The translations under genes and the position numbers were made by a program. Shown here one piece after another: positions 46,320 through 54,869 of a stretch of 64,000 bases of DNA (positions are counted from its first letter, which is position 1; each line of letters begins with the position of its first letter). The stretch is from positions 558,001 through 622,000 of the forward strand of contig NZ_LQGV01000001.1 of the NCBI RefSeq assembly GCF_001620065.1, read 5' to 3'. The notes beneath the pieces are model-generated. The model saw nothing but the letters and a program-made list of their open reading frames with translations. It was not told the origin of the DNA and searched no databases. This DNA is from Microbacterium sp. TNHR37B. GTDB lineage: Bacteria > Actinomycetota > Actinomycetes > Actinomycetales > Microbacteriaceae.

Positions 46320-48463
46320 CCGCCGTCGCCGATTCCGTTCTCGATGCCGTCGCCGCGGGCGCGTACCACGCGCCCCACGACGTTCTCGGGCTCCATCCTG
46401 ACGGAGATACGTGGACCGTCCGGGTGCGCCGCCCCCTGGCGCACAGCGTGACGGTGATCACGGAATCGGGCGACCGTGTCGACCTGACGCACCGACGCAG
46501 CGGGATCTGGGAGGCGCGCGTCGACGTCGCCCCCGAGAGCTACCGCATCGAGACCCTGTATGACGACGGCGGTGGCTTCACCGAGGACGACCCGTACCGC
46601 CATCTCCCGACGCTCGGCGACATCGACCTGCACCTCATCCGCGAGGGCAGGCACGAGCAGCTCTGGACGGTGCTGGGGGCGCGTGTGCGTCATTTCCCTG
46701 GGGCCGACGGCGTGTCGTTCGCCGTGTGGGCCCCCAACGCTCGCGCCGTCCGCGTGGTCGGCGACTTCAACGGGTGGGACGGTCGCGGGCACGCGATGCG
46801 CTCGCTCGGATCCAGCGGTATCTGGGAGCTCTTCGTGCCGGGTGTCGGCACCGGCGTCACGTACAAGTACGAGATCCTCACCCCGGACGGTCAATGGATC
46901 CTCAAGGCCGATCCGATGGCACTGCGCGCCGAGGTCCCCCCGGCCACGGCATCGGTGGTGACCGAGAGCGCCTACGAGTGGAACGACGGCGCGTGGATGA
47001 CCGATCGTGCCACTCGCACGCCGCTGGATCAGCCGATGTCCACCTATGAGCTGCATCTGGGCTCATGGCGTCCCGGTGCCGGCTACCGCGACGTCGCCGA
47101 TCCGCTCATCGACTACGTGACGGCGCTCGGGTTCACCCACGTGGAGTTCCTTCCCCTCGCCGAGCACCCTTTCGGCGGCTCGTGGGGCTACCAAGTGAGT
47201 GGCTACTACGCTCCGACCAGTAGGTTCGGCACGCCCGACGACTTGCGCTACCTCATCGATCGCCTGCACCAGGCGGGTATCGGCGTCATCATGGATTGGG
47301 TGCCGGGCCACTTCCCGAAGGATGCGTTCGCGCTCGCCCGGTTCGACGGCCGTCCCCTCTACGAGCACCCCGACCCGCGTCGCGGAGAGCACAAGGACTG
47401 GGGGACGCTCATCTTCGACTACGGCCGGAACGAAGTGCGGAACTTCCTCGTCGCCAACGCGCTGTACTGGTTCGAGGAGTTCCACGTCGACGGTCTCCGG
47501 GTCGACGCGGTAGCGTCCATGTTGTACCTCGACTACTCCCGCGAGGCCGGTGAGTGGGAGCCCAACATCCACGGCGGTCGCGAGAACCTCGAGGCCATTC
47601 GCTTCCTGCAGGAGGTCAACGCGACCTCCTACAAGCGCTACCCCGGGATAGCCATGATCGCTGAGGAGTCCACCAGCTATCCCGGCGTCACGGCACCCAC
47701 CGACCACGGCGGACTCGGCTTCGGCTTCAAGTGGAACATGGGCTGGATGAACGACTCACTCGTCTACATCTCCCGGGACCCGATGTACCGCGCCCACCAC
47801 GACGGCGAGCTCTCCTTCTCGTTCGTCTATGCCTTCAGCGAGAACTTCGTGCTCCCGATCAGTCACGACGAAGTCGTGCACGGCAAGGGGACCCTCTTCA
47901 CCCGCATGCCGGGCGACCACTGGCAGAAGCTTGCCAACATGCGCGTGTTCCTGGCCTACATGTGGGGGCACCCGGGTAAGCAGCTCCTGTTCATGGGGCA
48001 GGAGTTCGGGCAGATGTCGGAATGGTCGGAGTCCCGGAGCCTCGACTGGTGGATGCTCGACCAGCCGCCGCACCAGCAGCTCCACGGGTTCGTCGGTGCT
48101 CTCAATCACGCGTACCGAGACAACGCTCCGTTGTGGTCGCGCGACAGTGACCCCGACGCCTTCACGAGGCTGGGAGGCCCGAGCTGGAACCCGAACGTCG
48201 TCGCCTTCGCTCGCCGCGATCACCACGGCAACGTCGTCGCGGTGATCGCCAACTTCTCCGGCGTGCCGATCCACGATTACCGACTGGCGCTTCCCGAGCG
48301 CGGGCGATGGCGTGAGATCCTCAACTCCGACGCGCAGGAGTACGGCGGATCCGGCGTGGGCAACCTCGGCGGAGTGGAGACCGACGACCGGGCCGAGGCC
48401 ACCCTCGTGCTGCCGCCCCTCGGCGCACTCTGGTTGTCCCACGAGCACGACGTTCGCGGCTGA
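46316..48463 (+). CDS. glgB: 1,4-alpha-glucan branching enzyme
   Basis: 715-aa GH13_9 branching enzyme. An extra N-terminal module plus CBM48 (FAVWAPNARAVRVVGDFNGWDG) lie before the barrel. Catalytic residues are in DGLRVDAVASMLYLDYSR, IAEESTSYPG and PISHDEVVHGKG. The C-terminal beta domain ends LVLPPLGALWLSHE. ATG 46316 overlaps the glgE stop; the frame is open further up inside glgE, but the coupled ATG fits family length. Confidence 0.96.
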   Translation: MTAVADSVLDAVAAGAYHAPHDVLGLHPDGDTWTVRVRRPLAHSVTVITESGDRVDLTHRRSGIWEARVDVAPESYRIETLYDDGGGFTEDDPYRHLPTLGDIDLHLIREGRHEQLWTVLGARVRHFPGADGVSFAVWAPNARAVRVVGDFNGWDGRGHAMRSLGSSGIWELFVPGVGTGVTYKYEILTPDGQWILKADPMALRAEVPPATASVVTESAYEWNDGAWMTDRATRTPLDQPMSTYELHLGSWRPGAGYRDVADPLIDYVTALGFTHVEFLPLAEHPFGGSWGYQVSGYYAPTSRFGTPDDLRYLIDRLHQAGIGVIMDWVPGHFPKDAFALARFDGRPLYEHPDPRRGEHKDWGTLIFDYGRNEVRNFLVANALYWFEEFHVDGLRVDAVASMLYLDYSREAGEWEPNIHGGRENLEAIRFLQEVNATSYKRYPGIAMIAEESTSYPGVTAPTDHGGLGFGFKWNMGWMNDSLVYISRDPMYRAHHDGELSFSFVYAFSENFVLPISHDEVVHGKGTLFTRMPGDHWQKLANMRVFLAYMWGHPGKQLLFMGQEFGQMSEWSESRSLDWWMLDQPPHQQLHGFVGALNHAYRDNAPLWSRDSDPDAFTRLGGPSWNPNVVAFARRDHHGNVVAVIANFSGVPIHDYRLALPERGRWREILNSDAQEYGGSGVGNLGGVETDDRAEATLVLPPLGALWLSHEHDVRG

Positions 48464-48497
48464 GCACGTCAGCGCTGGTCGTCCCGGCCGGACGGGG

Positions 48498-49430
48498 TCA
48501 GAACAACAGGCTCGCCAAGCGTGACCGCGCCTGGAGCACGCGGGCGTCGGCGTCGCCGATCAGACCGAACAGTTCCAGCAGGCGTTCACGGACAGCGATG
48601 CGCTCGTCGGCGGGAAGCTGCGCGAAGAGGTCGAGCAACCGGCCGAACGCATCCTCCACGTGACCGCCCGCGACGTCGAGGTCGGCAACGGCGAGTTGCG
48701 CCGACACGTCGAGCGGATCAGCGGCAGCGGCCGCCCGGACCTCGACGGAATCCGTCCCCTGAACCCGATGCAACAGCCGCACCTGACCGAGCCCGGCGCG
48801 AGCGTCGTCGTCACGGGGGTTCTCCGCCAAGGCGGCTTCATACGCGGTGATCGCCCGCGCATAGTCGCCCGCCTCGATCGCGTCGAACGCTTCCTGGTGC
48901 AGGGGCGGCAGCGCCGGCTCGTCGACGGCGTCGTCGGCCGGAGCATCCTCCCCATCGGTCGGCATCGTGCCGGTCACCCCGTGCTGCGCCGCCAACTGCA
49001 GCAGCTGCGCGAACACCTCACGCACCTGCTGCTCGGGCACCGCTCCGGTGAAGAGCGGGACCGGCTGCCCCGCGATGAGCGCCACGACCATGGGAATGGA
49101 CTGCGCGCGGAACCCCTGAGCGAGCTGGGGGTTCGCGTCGACGTCCACCTTGGCCAGCACGACGCGGCCCGCCAACTCCCGCACCACCTGCTCGAGCACG
49201 GGACTGAGCTGCTTGCACGGTCCACACCATTCGGCCCAGAGGTCGACCACGACGGGAACCGTGCGCGAGAGCTCCAGCACCTGCCCGAAGTTGGCATCCG
49301 TCGCGTCGAAGATGAGACTGCTCGCCGGAGCCTGCGCCTGCTCGCCCTCGGGCGCCGCCGCAGGACGGTTGCGGAGCGAGGAAAGGTCGACGGCGCCGCG
49401 GAGCACCGCGCCGGAAGTGGGGTCGGTCAC
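48498..49430 (-). CDS. Thioredoxin-TPR chaperone-like protein (YbbN/CnoX type)
   Basis: 310-aa cytoplasmic protein. A thioredoxin fold at 38-150 has an intact WCGPC active site (68-72) and cis-Pro in SIPMVV. A C-terminal domain with degenerate TPR helices (FDAIEAGDYARAITAYEAALAENPRDDDARAGL) follows. In E. coli the homologue protects substrates and hands them to chaperones; the intact CxxC here would allow redox activity as well. GTG/ATG overlap of 4 nt with the upstream 600-aa membrane protein couples the two. Confidence 0.9.
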   Translation of the reverse strand: MTDPTSGAVLRGAVDLSSLRNRPAAAPEGEQAQAPASSLIFDATDANFGQVLELSRTVPVVVDLWAEWCGPCKQLSPVLEQVVRELAGRVVLAKVDVDANPQLAQGFRAQSIPMVVALIAGQPVPLFTGAVPEQQVREVFAQLLQLAAQHGVTGTMPTDGEDAPADDAVDEPALPPLHQEAFDAIEAGDYARAITAYEAALAENPRDDDARAGLGQVRLLHRVQGTDSVEVRAAAAADPLDVSAQLAVADLDVAGGHVEDAFGRLLDLFAQLPADERIAVRERLLELFGLIGDADARVLQARSRLASLLF

Positions 49431-51229
49431 TTCTTCTTCACCACCTTGGCTGAAAGGATGTCGGAGGAGTACCCCAGGAATCGGATGCGTTCCGTGGAGC
49501 TTTCGGCGGGGATGAAGAAGAACAGCTGGTCGCTGTAGGTCGTCGTGAACCCCGTCGAGGACTGGGTGACCCCCGTCAGCGTCTTCACGACGGGGTTCCC
49601 GGGCTTGCCGTCCACCTTGATGACGGCGTCGTCGTTGGTCGGAGTGACCGTGACGTTCTCGTCGACGGTCACCGCCACGATCGCGCCGCTGTCGACCGTC
49701 GACATGGCGATCGGCTCATCGTCGCCGGCGGAGGCGGTGAAGGCCATCTTGCCGGTCTTTGCACCCGTCTTGTTGAACTGCTCCAAGATGGTCGCGCGGT
49801 TCTCCTCGACGGAGGCGCGGAAGGAGTCGGTCTCCTCATCGAAGAGCTTCGCGTACGTGCTGTCCTCACCCTTGTCGAGGACATCTGCGTACGCGGCAGC
49901 GAGCTCTTGCGGAGGAAGAAGCAGGAACGGCGAATCAGGCTGGACACGCCGCGCGCCGAGATACTCGGGCGCCACGTTCAACTCCGCATCGGCGACGAGG
50001 GTGGCGACGTAGGAGAGCTTGTAGTCGGCCCACGGATCCTGCTGAGTCAGCGTCATGATCGTCGCGAGGCTCGTGGACGGATCCTCCACGACGGCGAAGA
50101 AGGCGCGGGGCCAGCCGGTGAATGCTTCCGGAAGGAGGATCTCGAGGTCCTTGGTGGGAATCGCCGCGAGCGGCTTCTGGTCGTCCAGGTCATCGCGGAG
50201 CTTGTAGTTCGTCTTGCGCACGGCCAGCGCCGCCCCGGTGAGGCGCTTCTCCGCCTCCTTCGCGCTGCTCTTCTCATCGGCCGTCGCGACCTGGGCTGCG
50301 ACCTTCGTGAGGATGCGCTCGGCTTGCGCGGGCGTCACAGCCGGCGGATCGTCCTGCCCCTCGGGCACGATGATCGTCGTGCTCGAGGTGGGCGTCGGCC
50401 CCGCCGGCATCTGAGGCCACGAATCCGCGGAACATCCCGCGATCGCCAGTGCAGAGGCCGTGACGAGGGGAAGGGCGAGGAAGGCGCGCTTGCCCGCCGA
50501 GAGCTGACGTCGAGTCGGGGTCGCGCTGATCACGCCCTTCTCCGCCGCCTCGTCCGCGAGATCGATCGGTTGCGTCTCCAACATGGGCAGCCCCTTGCGG
50601 CGCGGCCCGCGCGAGCGACGCGCATGACGCACCCCGAGGACGTAGAGCACGATCCCGACCGCGAGCATGATGCTTCCGCCGACGATCAGCGGACCTGCCC
50701 AGGGCGTCGTCACCCCGGTGGGCCAGGTCACCGAGAGCGTCGCCGGTGCCGGAGACGTGCCGTCCCGGGCGACCAGAACGCTCATGTCGGCCGGAAGCTG
50801 GAGTGTCTGGATGAGGACGTCGTCCTGGGAGAACTCGTCGAGCCACAGGTCTGATCCGGACGGGTCGAGCGGTGGCTCCTCAGTCCCGTCTGCGTCGGCG
50901 GGAGGAGCCTGCGCAGCGACCCGGGTGGTGGTGACGTCGCCGCCCTTCTGTTGCACGTGCACGTAGTCGGAGCGCGCGAGCCACGCCAGCACGTCATCGG
51001 TACGGCCGTACGCCGCGAAGATCTCTCCGTCGCCCTGAGCACGCAGCGTCTGCGCGCCCGGGTGATGGGCCAGCACGGCACCGTCAATGAGGACGTACGG
51101 CGCGGAATCGTCAATCGCGATCGACTGCGTCTCCGTCTTGGGGCCCTGGAGGACGGTGCGCTGCGCGATGCCCGCGCCGATCATCACCGTGGCCAGCACG
51201 AATGCGGCCACCGCCCAGACAAATCGCAC
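49427..51229 (-). CDS. 600-aa envelope protein with an internal lipoprotein-type signal
   Basis: Function is not recognised. TM1 at 4-20, an extracytoplasmic region, TM2 at 179-199, and a basic stretch (RHARRSRGPRRK) place 200-245 in the cytoplasm. Then RRQLSAGKRAFLALPLVTASALAIAGC (about 241-266) is a full n-region, h-region and lipobox with Cys266, followed by about 330 residues of secreted-looking sequence. It thus looks like a membrane protein fused to a lipoprotein; an internal GTG near codon 233 exists. GGAAGGTG precedes the GTG start. It overlaps the YbbN-like gene by 4 nt. Confidence 0.8.
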   Translation of the reverse strand: MRFVWAVAAFVLATVMIGAGIAQRTVLQGPKTETQSIAIDDSAPYVLIDGAVLAHHPGAQTLRAQGDGEIFAAYGRTDDVLAWLARSDYVHVQQKGGDVTTTRVAAQAPPADADGTEEPPLDPSGSDLWLDEFSQDDVLIQTLQLPADMSVLVARDGTSPAPATLSVTWPTGVTTPWAGPLIVGGSIMLAVGIVLYVLGVRHARRSRGPRRKGLPMLETQPIDLADEAAEKGVISATPTRRQLSAGKRAFLALPLVTASALAIAGCSADSWPQMPAGPTPTSSTTIIVPEGQDDPPAVTPAQAERILTKVAAQVATADEKSSAKEAEKRLTGAALAVRKTNYKLRDDLDDQKPLAAIPTKDLEILLPEAFTGWPRAFFAVVEDPSTSLATIMTLTQQDPWADYKLSYVATLVADAELNVAPEYLGARRVQPDSPFLLLPPQELAAAYADVLDKGEDSTYAKLFDEETDSFRASVEENRATILEQFNKTGAKTGKMAFTASAGDDEPIAMSTVDSGAIVAVTVDENVTVTPTNDDAVIKVDGKPGNPVVKTLTGVTQSSTGFTTTYSDQLFFFIPAESSTERIRFLGYSSDILSAKVVKKK

Positions 51230-51409
51230 GGATCACCTTCCCGCGCCCGGGATGCCCAGCGAAGCGCTTTCGGGACGTGCTCGGGCGCACAATCGACGTT
51301 CCAGACTAGCGAAATCTCCTGAATGTCGCCCGGGAGGGGGTGGCGGCGGGCACAGGCGGCGCGGCCGTGCGTATCCTGATCGTCAACCACCTCGGCAGAA
51401 GGCAGATCC

Positions 51410-52489
51410 GTGAAGCTCCAGCATCCATTCCGCACCGCGCTCGTGGCTACTCTCGGCGTGGGAGTCGGTCTGATGCTGATCTCGAGCGTCCAGACTCTGT
51501 CCACCGTCCTCCTCTATGTCGGCACCGCCCTCTTCCTCGCCCTGGGCCTCGACCCCCTCGTCTCCTGGCTGGAGCGCCGGGGACTCCCCCGGTGGGGGGC
51601 GCTGGTGGTGACCTTCGCCGCCGTGCTCGCCGCCTTCGCGGGCATCATCTTGATGGTGGTGCCGATCATCGTCGGCCAGATCACGCAGCTCATCAACGAG
51701 ATCCAGAAGCTCATCGCGCAGCTCGTCAGTCAGCAATGGGATCCGATCACCGACACCAAAGAGTGGCTGCACACCACGTTCCCGCTCCTCGATGTCGATC
51801 AGGTGTTCGACTACCTCTCCGACTGGTACCAGTCCATCAACGTCGGAGGAATCGGGACCAGCATCGGAGAGAGCCTGGTCACCATCGGGGCATCCATCAT
51901 CGCGGGGTTCACCGGGGCGATCATCGTCCTGATCCTGACGATCTACTTCACGGCCTCCACGCCGTCGCTGAAGGCCGCGGTCTACCAACTCGTCCCCGCC
52001 TCGAAGCGGGCGCGCTTCATCGACCTGTCGGAGCAGATCACCGCTTCCGTCGGCTACTACGTCATGGGACAGGTCACTCTCGGCGCCGTCAACGGCGTCC
52101 TGAGTGCGATCTTCCTCACGGTCATCCAGGCGCCCTTCCCCGCCGTCCTGGCGGTCGTGGCTTTCTTCTTCTCGCTGATCCCTCTCGTGGGCACCCTCAC
52201 GGGATCGATCATCATCGTGCTGACATGCCTGATCCCCGGTCTCGGTTCGCCGCTCACCGCCATCGTCGCGCTCGTCTGGTACGTCGTCTACATGCAGGTG
52301 GAGGCGTACCTGATCTCGCCGAGGATCATGAACCGCGCGGTCGCCGTTCCCGGTGCCGTCGTGGTCATCGCGGCACTGGCGGGTGCGTCCCTGGGTCAGC
52401 TGCTCGGTGCCCTCGTCGCGATCCCGGTCGCCGCGAGCATTCTCATCATCTACCGCCAGGTCGTCATCCCCCGGCAGAACGAGCTATGA
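51410..52489 (+). CDS. AI-2E (PerM/TqsA) family membrane transporter
   Basis: 359-aa membrane protein with about eight hydrophobic segments. A pair of N-terminal helices precedes a long polar segment at about 100-150, then PAVLAVVAFFFSLIPLVGTLTGSIIIVLT, the family signature, and VEAYLISPRIMNRAVAVPGAVVVIAALAGASLGQLLGALVAIP. Members have been linked to AI-2 efflux or Na+/H+ antiport; the substrate here is unknown. GTG start with AGAAGGCAG upstream. The stop codon overlaps the stop of the next gene on the other strand by 6 bp. Confidence 0.9.
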   Translation: MKLQHPFRTALVATLGVGVGLMLISSVQTLSTVLLYVGTALFLALGLDPLVSWLERRGLPRWGALVVTFAAVLAAFAGIILMVVPIIVGQITQLINEIQKLIAQLVSQQWDPITDTKEWLHTTFPLLDVDQVFDYLSDWYQSINVGGIGTSIGESLVTIGASIIAGFTGAIIVLILTIYFTASTPSLKAAVYQLVPASKRARFIDLSEQITASVGYYVMGQVTLGAVNGVLSAIFLTVIQAPFPAVLAVVAFFFSLIPLVGTLTGSIIIVLTCLIPGLGSPLTAIVALVWYVVYMQVEAYLISPRIMNRAVAVPGAVVVIAALAGASLGQLLGALVAIPVAASILIIYRQVVIPRQNEL

Positions 52490-53215
52490 CGCCGGTCGTC
52501 CCTCCGGGCCGTCCCAATCCTCGGGCAGCGGGAGAGCGTCGGGGTTGACTGCCGCGACGATCTCCGTCAGCACGCGCCGGGTCTGGTTCTCTCCCACCCA
52601 CAGATGTTTACCGCCCTCGACGGCGACGAGCGTCGCATTCGGAAGGACCCCGAAACGGCGCCGAGCCTCGTCGGGCCGCAGGTAGTCATCGAACTCCGGA
52701 ACGAGGACGACGAGCGGCCGCGGATCATCCCGCCAGGCCGCCACCTCCTCGTCGGTGGTGCGATGTAGTGGCGGTGAGAGCAGGATGACACCCGCGACGT
52801 CCAGATCGCGCCCGTACTTGAGGGCGAGCTCCGTACCGAAGGACCAGCCCACGAGCCACGGGCGTGGCAGTCCTCGGTCTGCGACGAAGGCCACCGCTGC
52901 GGCGACGTCGAACGCTTCGGAGGCTCCCCCGTCGAACGTCCCCTCGCTCGTCCCTCGCGCCGACGTCGTTCCCCTCGTGTTGAAGCGCAGGACGGCGATG
53001 TCGGCCAGCGCCGGCAATCGCCCCGCCGCCTTCCTCAGGATGTGTGAATCCATGAAGCCGCCGGCGGTGGGCAACGGGTGAAGCGTGACGAGCGTGGCCA
53101 CGGGAGGCCGCTCGAGTGGCAGCGCCAACTCTCCGACAAGCGTCAGCCCGTCGAGGGTGTGCAGCTCGATGTTCTCTCGCTCTGCGGGAAGCAGGATCGG
53201 TCCGCGGATCTCCAT
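52484..53215 (-). CDS. alpha/beta hydrolase
   Basis: 243-aa alpha/beta-hydrolase fold. Oxyanion region is in TLHPLPTAGG, the nucleophile elbow is GWSFG, the acid is in PEFDDYLRP and the His in GGKHLWVG. RFNTRGTTSARGTSEG resembles dienelactone-hydrolase-like cytosolic esterases. Substrate unknown. ATG 53215 (MEIRGPILL) lies one base after the stop of the zinc-ribbon gene, so it is translated from the same message. Confidence 0.87.
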   Translation of the reverse strand: MEIRGPILLPAERENIELHTLDGLTLVGELALPLERPPVATLVTLHPLPTAGGFMDSHILRKAAGRLPALADIAVLRFNTRGTTSARGTSEGTFDGGASEAFDVAAAVAFVADRGLPRPWLVGWSFGTELALKYGRDLDVAGVILLSPPLHRTTDEEVAAWRDDPRPLVVLVPEFDDYLRPDEARRRFGVLPNATLVAVEGGKHLWVGENQTRRVLTEIVAAVNPDALPLPEDWDGPEGRPAS

Positions 53216-53216
53216 G

Positions 53217-53504
53217 TCAGCCTCTCGCCCAGCATCCGGTGTGCCAGTGTCGTCGCGCCGCCAGATCAGCGGCGTCTCCCAGGATCCCATCGGCGCGCCA
53301 CACGACCACGTGTGCGGTTCCTGGCGACACCTCCCCCGCGCACCCGGGGCAGGTGTAGCTCTTCAGCGCCTGCGGCGCGGAGACGGGCTGGATGGTCCAT
53401 TCACGGCCATGGCGCACCTCGGTGCGCTTCCAGCCCGCGAGCAGGCGCTCGAAGGACGCGTCGCCGGCCGAGGAGTCCCGTCGGCGGCGATGTGACCGGG
53501 GCAT
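53217..53504 (-). CDS. small zinc-ribbon protein
   Basis: 95-aa protein of a conserved actinobacterial family sometimes annotated as ATP/GTP-binding, though I see no P-loop. It has a CPGC pair near the middle and a closing HWHTGCW that together could bind zinc. The N-terminus is basic (MPRSHRRRRD). The start ATG is 4 nt after the upstream stop and its own stop is one base from the hydrolase start: three tightly packed genes. Function unknown. Confidence 0.78.
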   Translation of the reverse strand: MPRSHRRRRDSSAGDASFERLLAGWKRTEVRHGREWTIQPVSAPQALKSYTCPGCAGEVSPGTAHVVVWRADGILGDAADLAARRHWHTGCWARG

Positions 53505-53508
53505 ACGA

Positions 53509-54249
53509 TCAGTACCAACCTCGGCGTTGCGAGTGGTCCCAGGCGCCACAGGGCGAGCCGTAACGTCCCTTGATGTAGCCGAGGCCCCACGTGATCTGGG
53601 TGGCCGGATTGGTCTCCCAGTCGCTGCCGACGCTCGCCATCTTCCTGCCGGGGAGGGCCTGCGGGATCCCATAGGCACCGCTGGACCTGTTGTAGGCGTT
53701 GACCCGCCAGCCCGATTCCTTCTTCCAGAGCGCCACGAGGCAGGCGAACTGGTCGTCTCCCCATCCACGCGCCGTCACCATCTCGTAGGCGATGGCCTGC
53801 GCGCTGCCGGGGTTCGGAGTGACGAACGGGGGCCGCCAGGAGGATCCGGACCCGCCTGAGGGGGAACCCGTCGCCGTGTCTCGGGTGGCCGTCGGGGTGG
53901 GTTTGGGCTTCGGCTTGACGTAGGCCGTGAAGTTCATCCCGTCGCGACCGAGCCCATCTTCGTCATCGGCGTGGGTGACGATGTACGCCTGCGCATCCTC
54001 GATCGTGCTCGCATACAGCGAGATCGGATCCGGCTCCGCCGCCTGCGCGGGAGAGATCGTGGCGGTGAGAGGAAGGACGTAGGCCCCGGCGAAAGCCGCC
54101 GTCGCGAAGACAGCGAACACGGACACGAACCGGCGCCTCCGCGTCCAGGCCTTCGGCTCCGACGGGCTCCGGCCCCGCGTCGCCGAACGTCGCGCGGACG
54201 CCGGTGGTCTCGGAGACGAGACGGGGATCACGGCGCGGTCAGGACTCAC
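53509..54249 (-). CDS. secreted lysozyme-like / lytic transglycosylase-like protein
   Basis: 246-aa protein. A basic N-terminus, a hydrophobic signal segment (FVSVFAVFATAAFAGAYVLPLTA, about 41-64) and an SPAQA cleavage site are followed by a Pro/Thr/Gly linker. The C-terminal domain of about 95 residues has the lysozyme-fold features: catalytic Glu in ALWKKESGW, SSGAYGIPQALPG and WGLGYIKGRYGSPCGAW with a possible Cys pair. It probably cleaves peptidoglycan. TAGGAT lies 10 nt before GTG 54249. An in-frame ATT lies just ahead of that GTG, 7 nt after the box. Confidence 0.88.
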   Translation of the reverse strand: MSPDRAVIPVSSPRPPASARRSATRGRSPSEPKAWTRRRRFVSVFAVFATAAFAGAYVLPLTATISPAQAAEPDPISLYASTIEDAQAYIVTHADDEDGLGRDGMNFTAYVKPKPKPTPTATRDTATGSPSGGSGSSWRPPFVTPNPGSAQAIAYEMVTARGWGDDQFACLVALWKKESGWRVNAYNRSSGAYGIPQALPGRKMASVGSDWETNPATQITWGLGYIKGRYGSPCGAWDHSQRRGWY

Positions 54250-54308
54250 AATGCGCTCGATCCTACCGGTCCCGCCGCGCAGATGCCACGCCCGCGCCGT
54301 CCGCAGGG

Positions 54309-54869
54309 CTATCCGACGGCGAGCATCACCTCGACGACGGCGTCGAGCACCGCGTCGACCTGAGCCTCGTCGTAGCCGTTGCGCTGCATGCGGAACGCCA
54401 CGGTACGCACCTGTTCCGCCGTGAGCGGCTCCCCCGACTCGAGATACCCCGCGATGCGATCCGCAACGATGTCGACCTCGTCGATCCGATAGCCGAAGTG
54501 CAGGTATCCCGCCCGGCGAAACCGCTGTCGCGGCTCCCTCGACAAGCGATCAAGGATCTCCTGGGCAAGTCGGCGTGACGCGCTCACCCATGCCCGAGCA
54601 CCCGCCTGCGACAGCGCCGATTCGCGTTCCCGGGCCGCAAACGCGTCCTCGATCCGCCCGAGAGCGGAGTCGACGGCAGCGACCTGATATCCCTGTTGGA
54701 CGAGGGGAAAGGCCGTCTGGCGCACGTCCGCGGAGCGAAGCGGAGCCTCCGAGGCGGACGCTTCGAACGCCTCGCGCGCCTGCGCAAGGAAAGCGTCGAC
54801 CGCCTCGGGGTCGTAGCCCTTGGTACGGCCGGTCGTTCGAGGGAACGGGCGAACATCGGTGTCGGTCAT
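54309..54869 (-). CDS. DivIVA-domain repeat protein
   Basis: 186-aa protein with four copies of a GYxxxxVDxxLxxI motif at about 18-31, 60-73, 126-139 and 165-178. They are arranged as two tandem units, 8-73 and 116-178, joined by a helical linker; in each unit the second copy is preceded by VRxxxFxxxxxGY. This matches the DivIVA-domain repeat family of actinobacteria. There is no transmembrane segment. It overlaps the cdsA stop by 4 nt (ATGA), so it is coupled to phospholipid synthesis; a role at the cell pole is plausible but unproven. Confidence 0.86.
   Translation of the reverse strand: MTDTDVRPFPRTTGRTKGYDPEAVDAFLAQAREAFEASASEAPLRSADVRQTAFPLVQQGYQVAAVDSALGRIEDAFAARERESALSQAGARAWVSASRRLAQEILDRLSREPRQRFRRAGYLHFGYRIDEVDIVADRIAGYLESGEPLTAEQVRTVAFRMQRNGYDEAQVDAVLDAVVEVMLAVG

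Noticed and set aside
54249..54262. ATT start codon for the lysozyme-like gene, 7 nt after a TAGGAT box
   Set aside because: ATT is a rare start and the following in-frame GTG is sufficient; the spacing is only suggestive.
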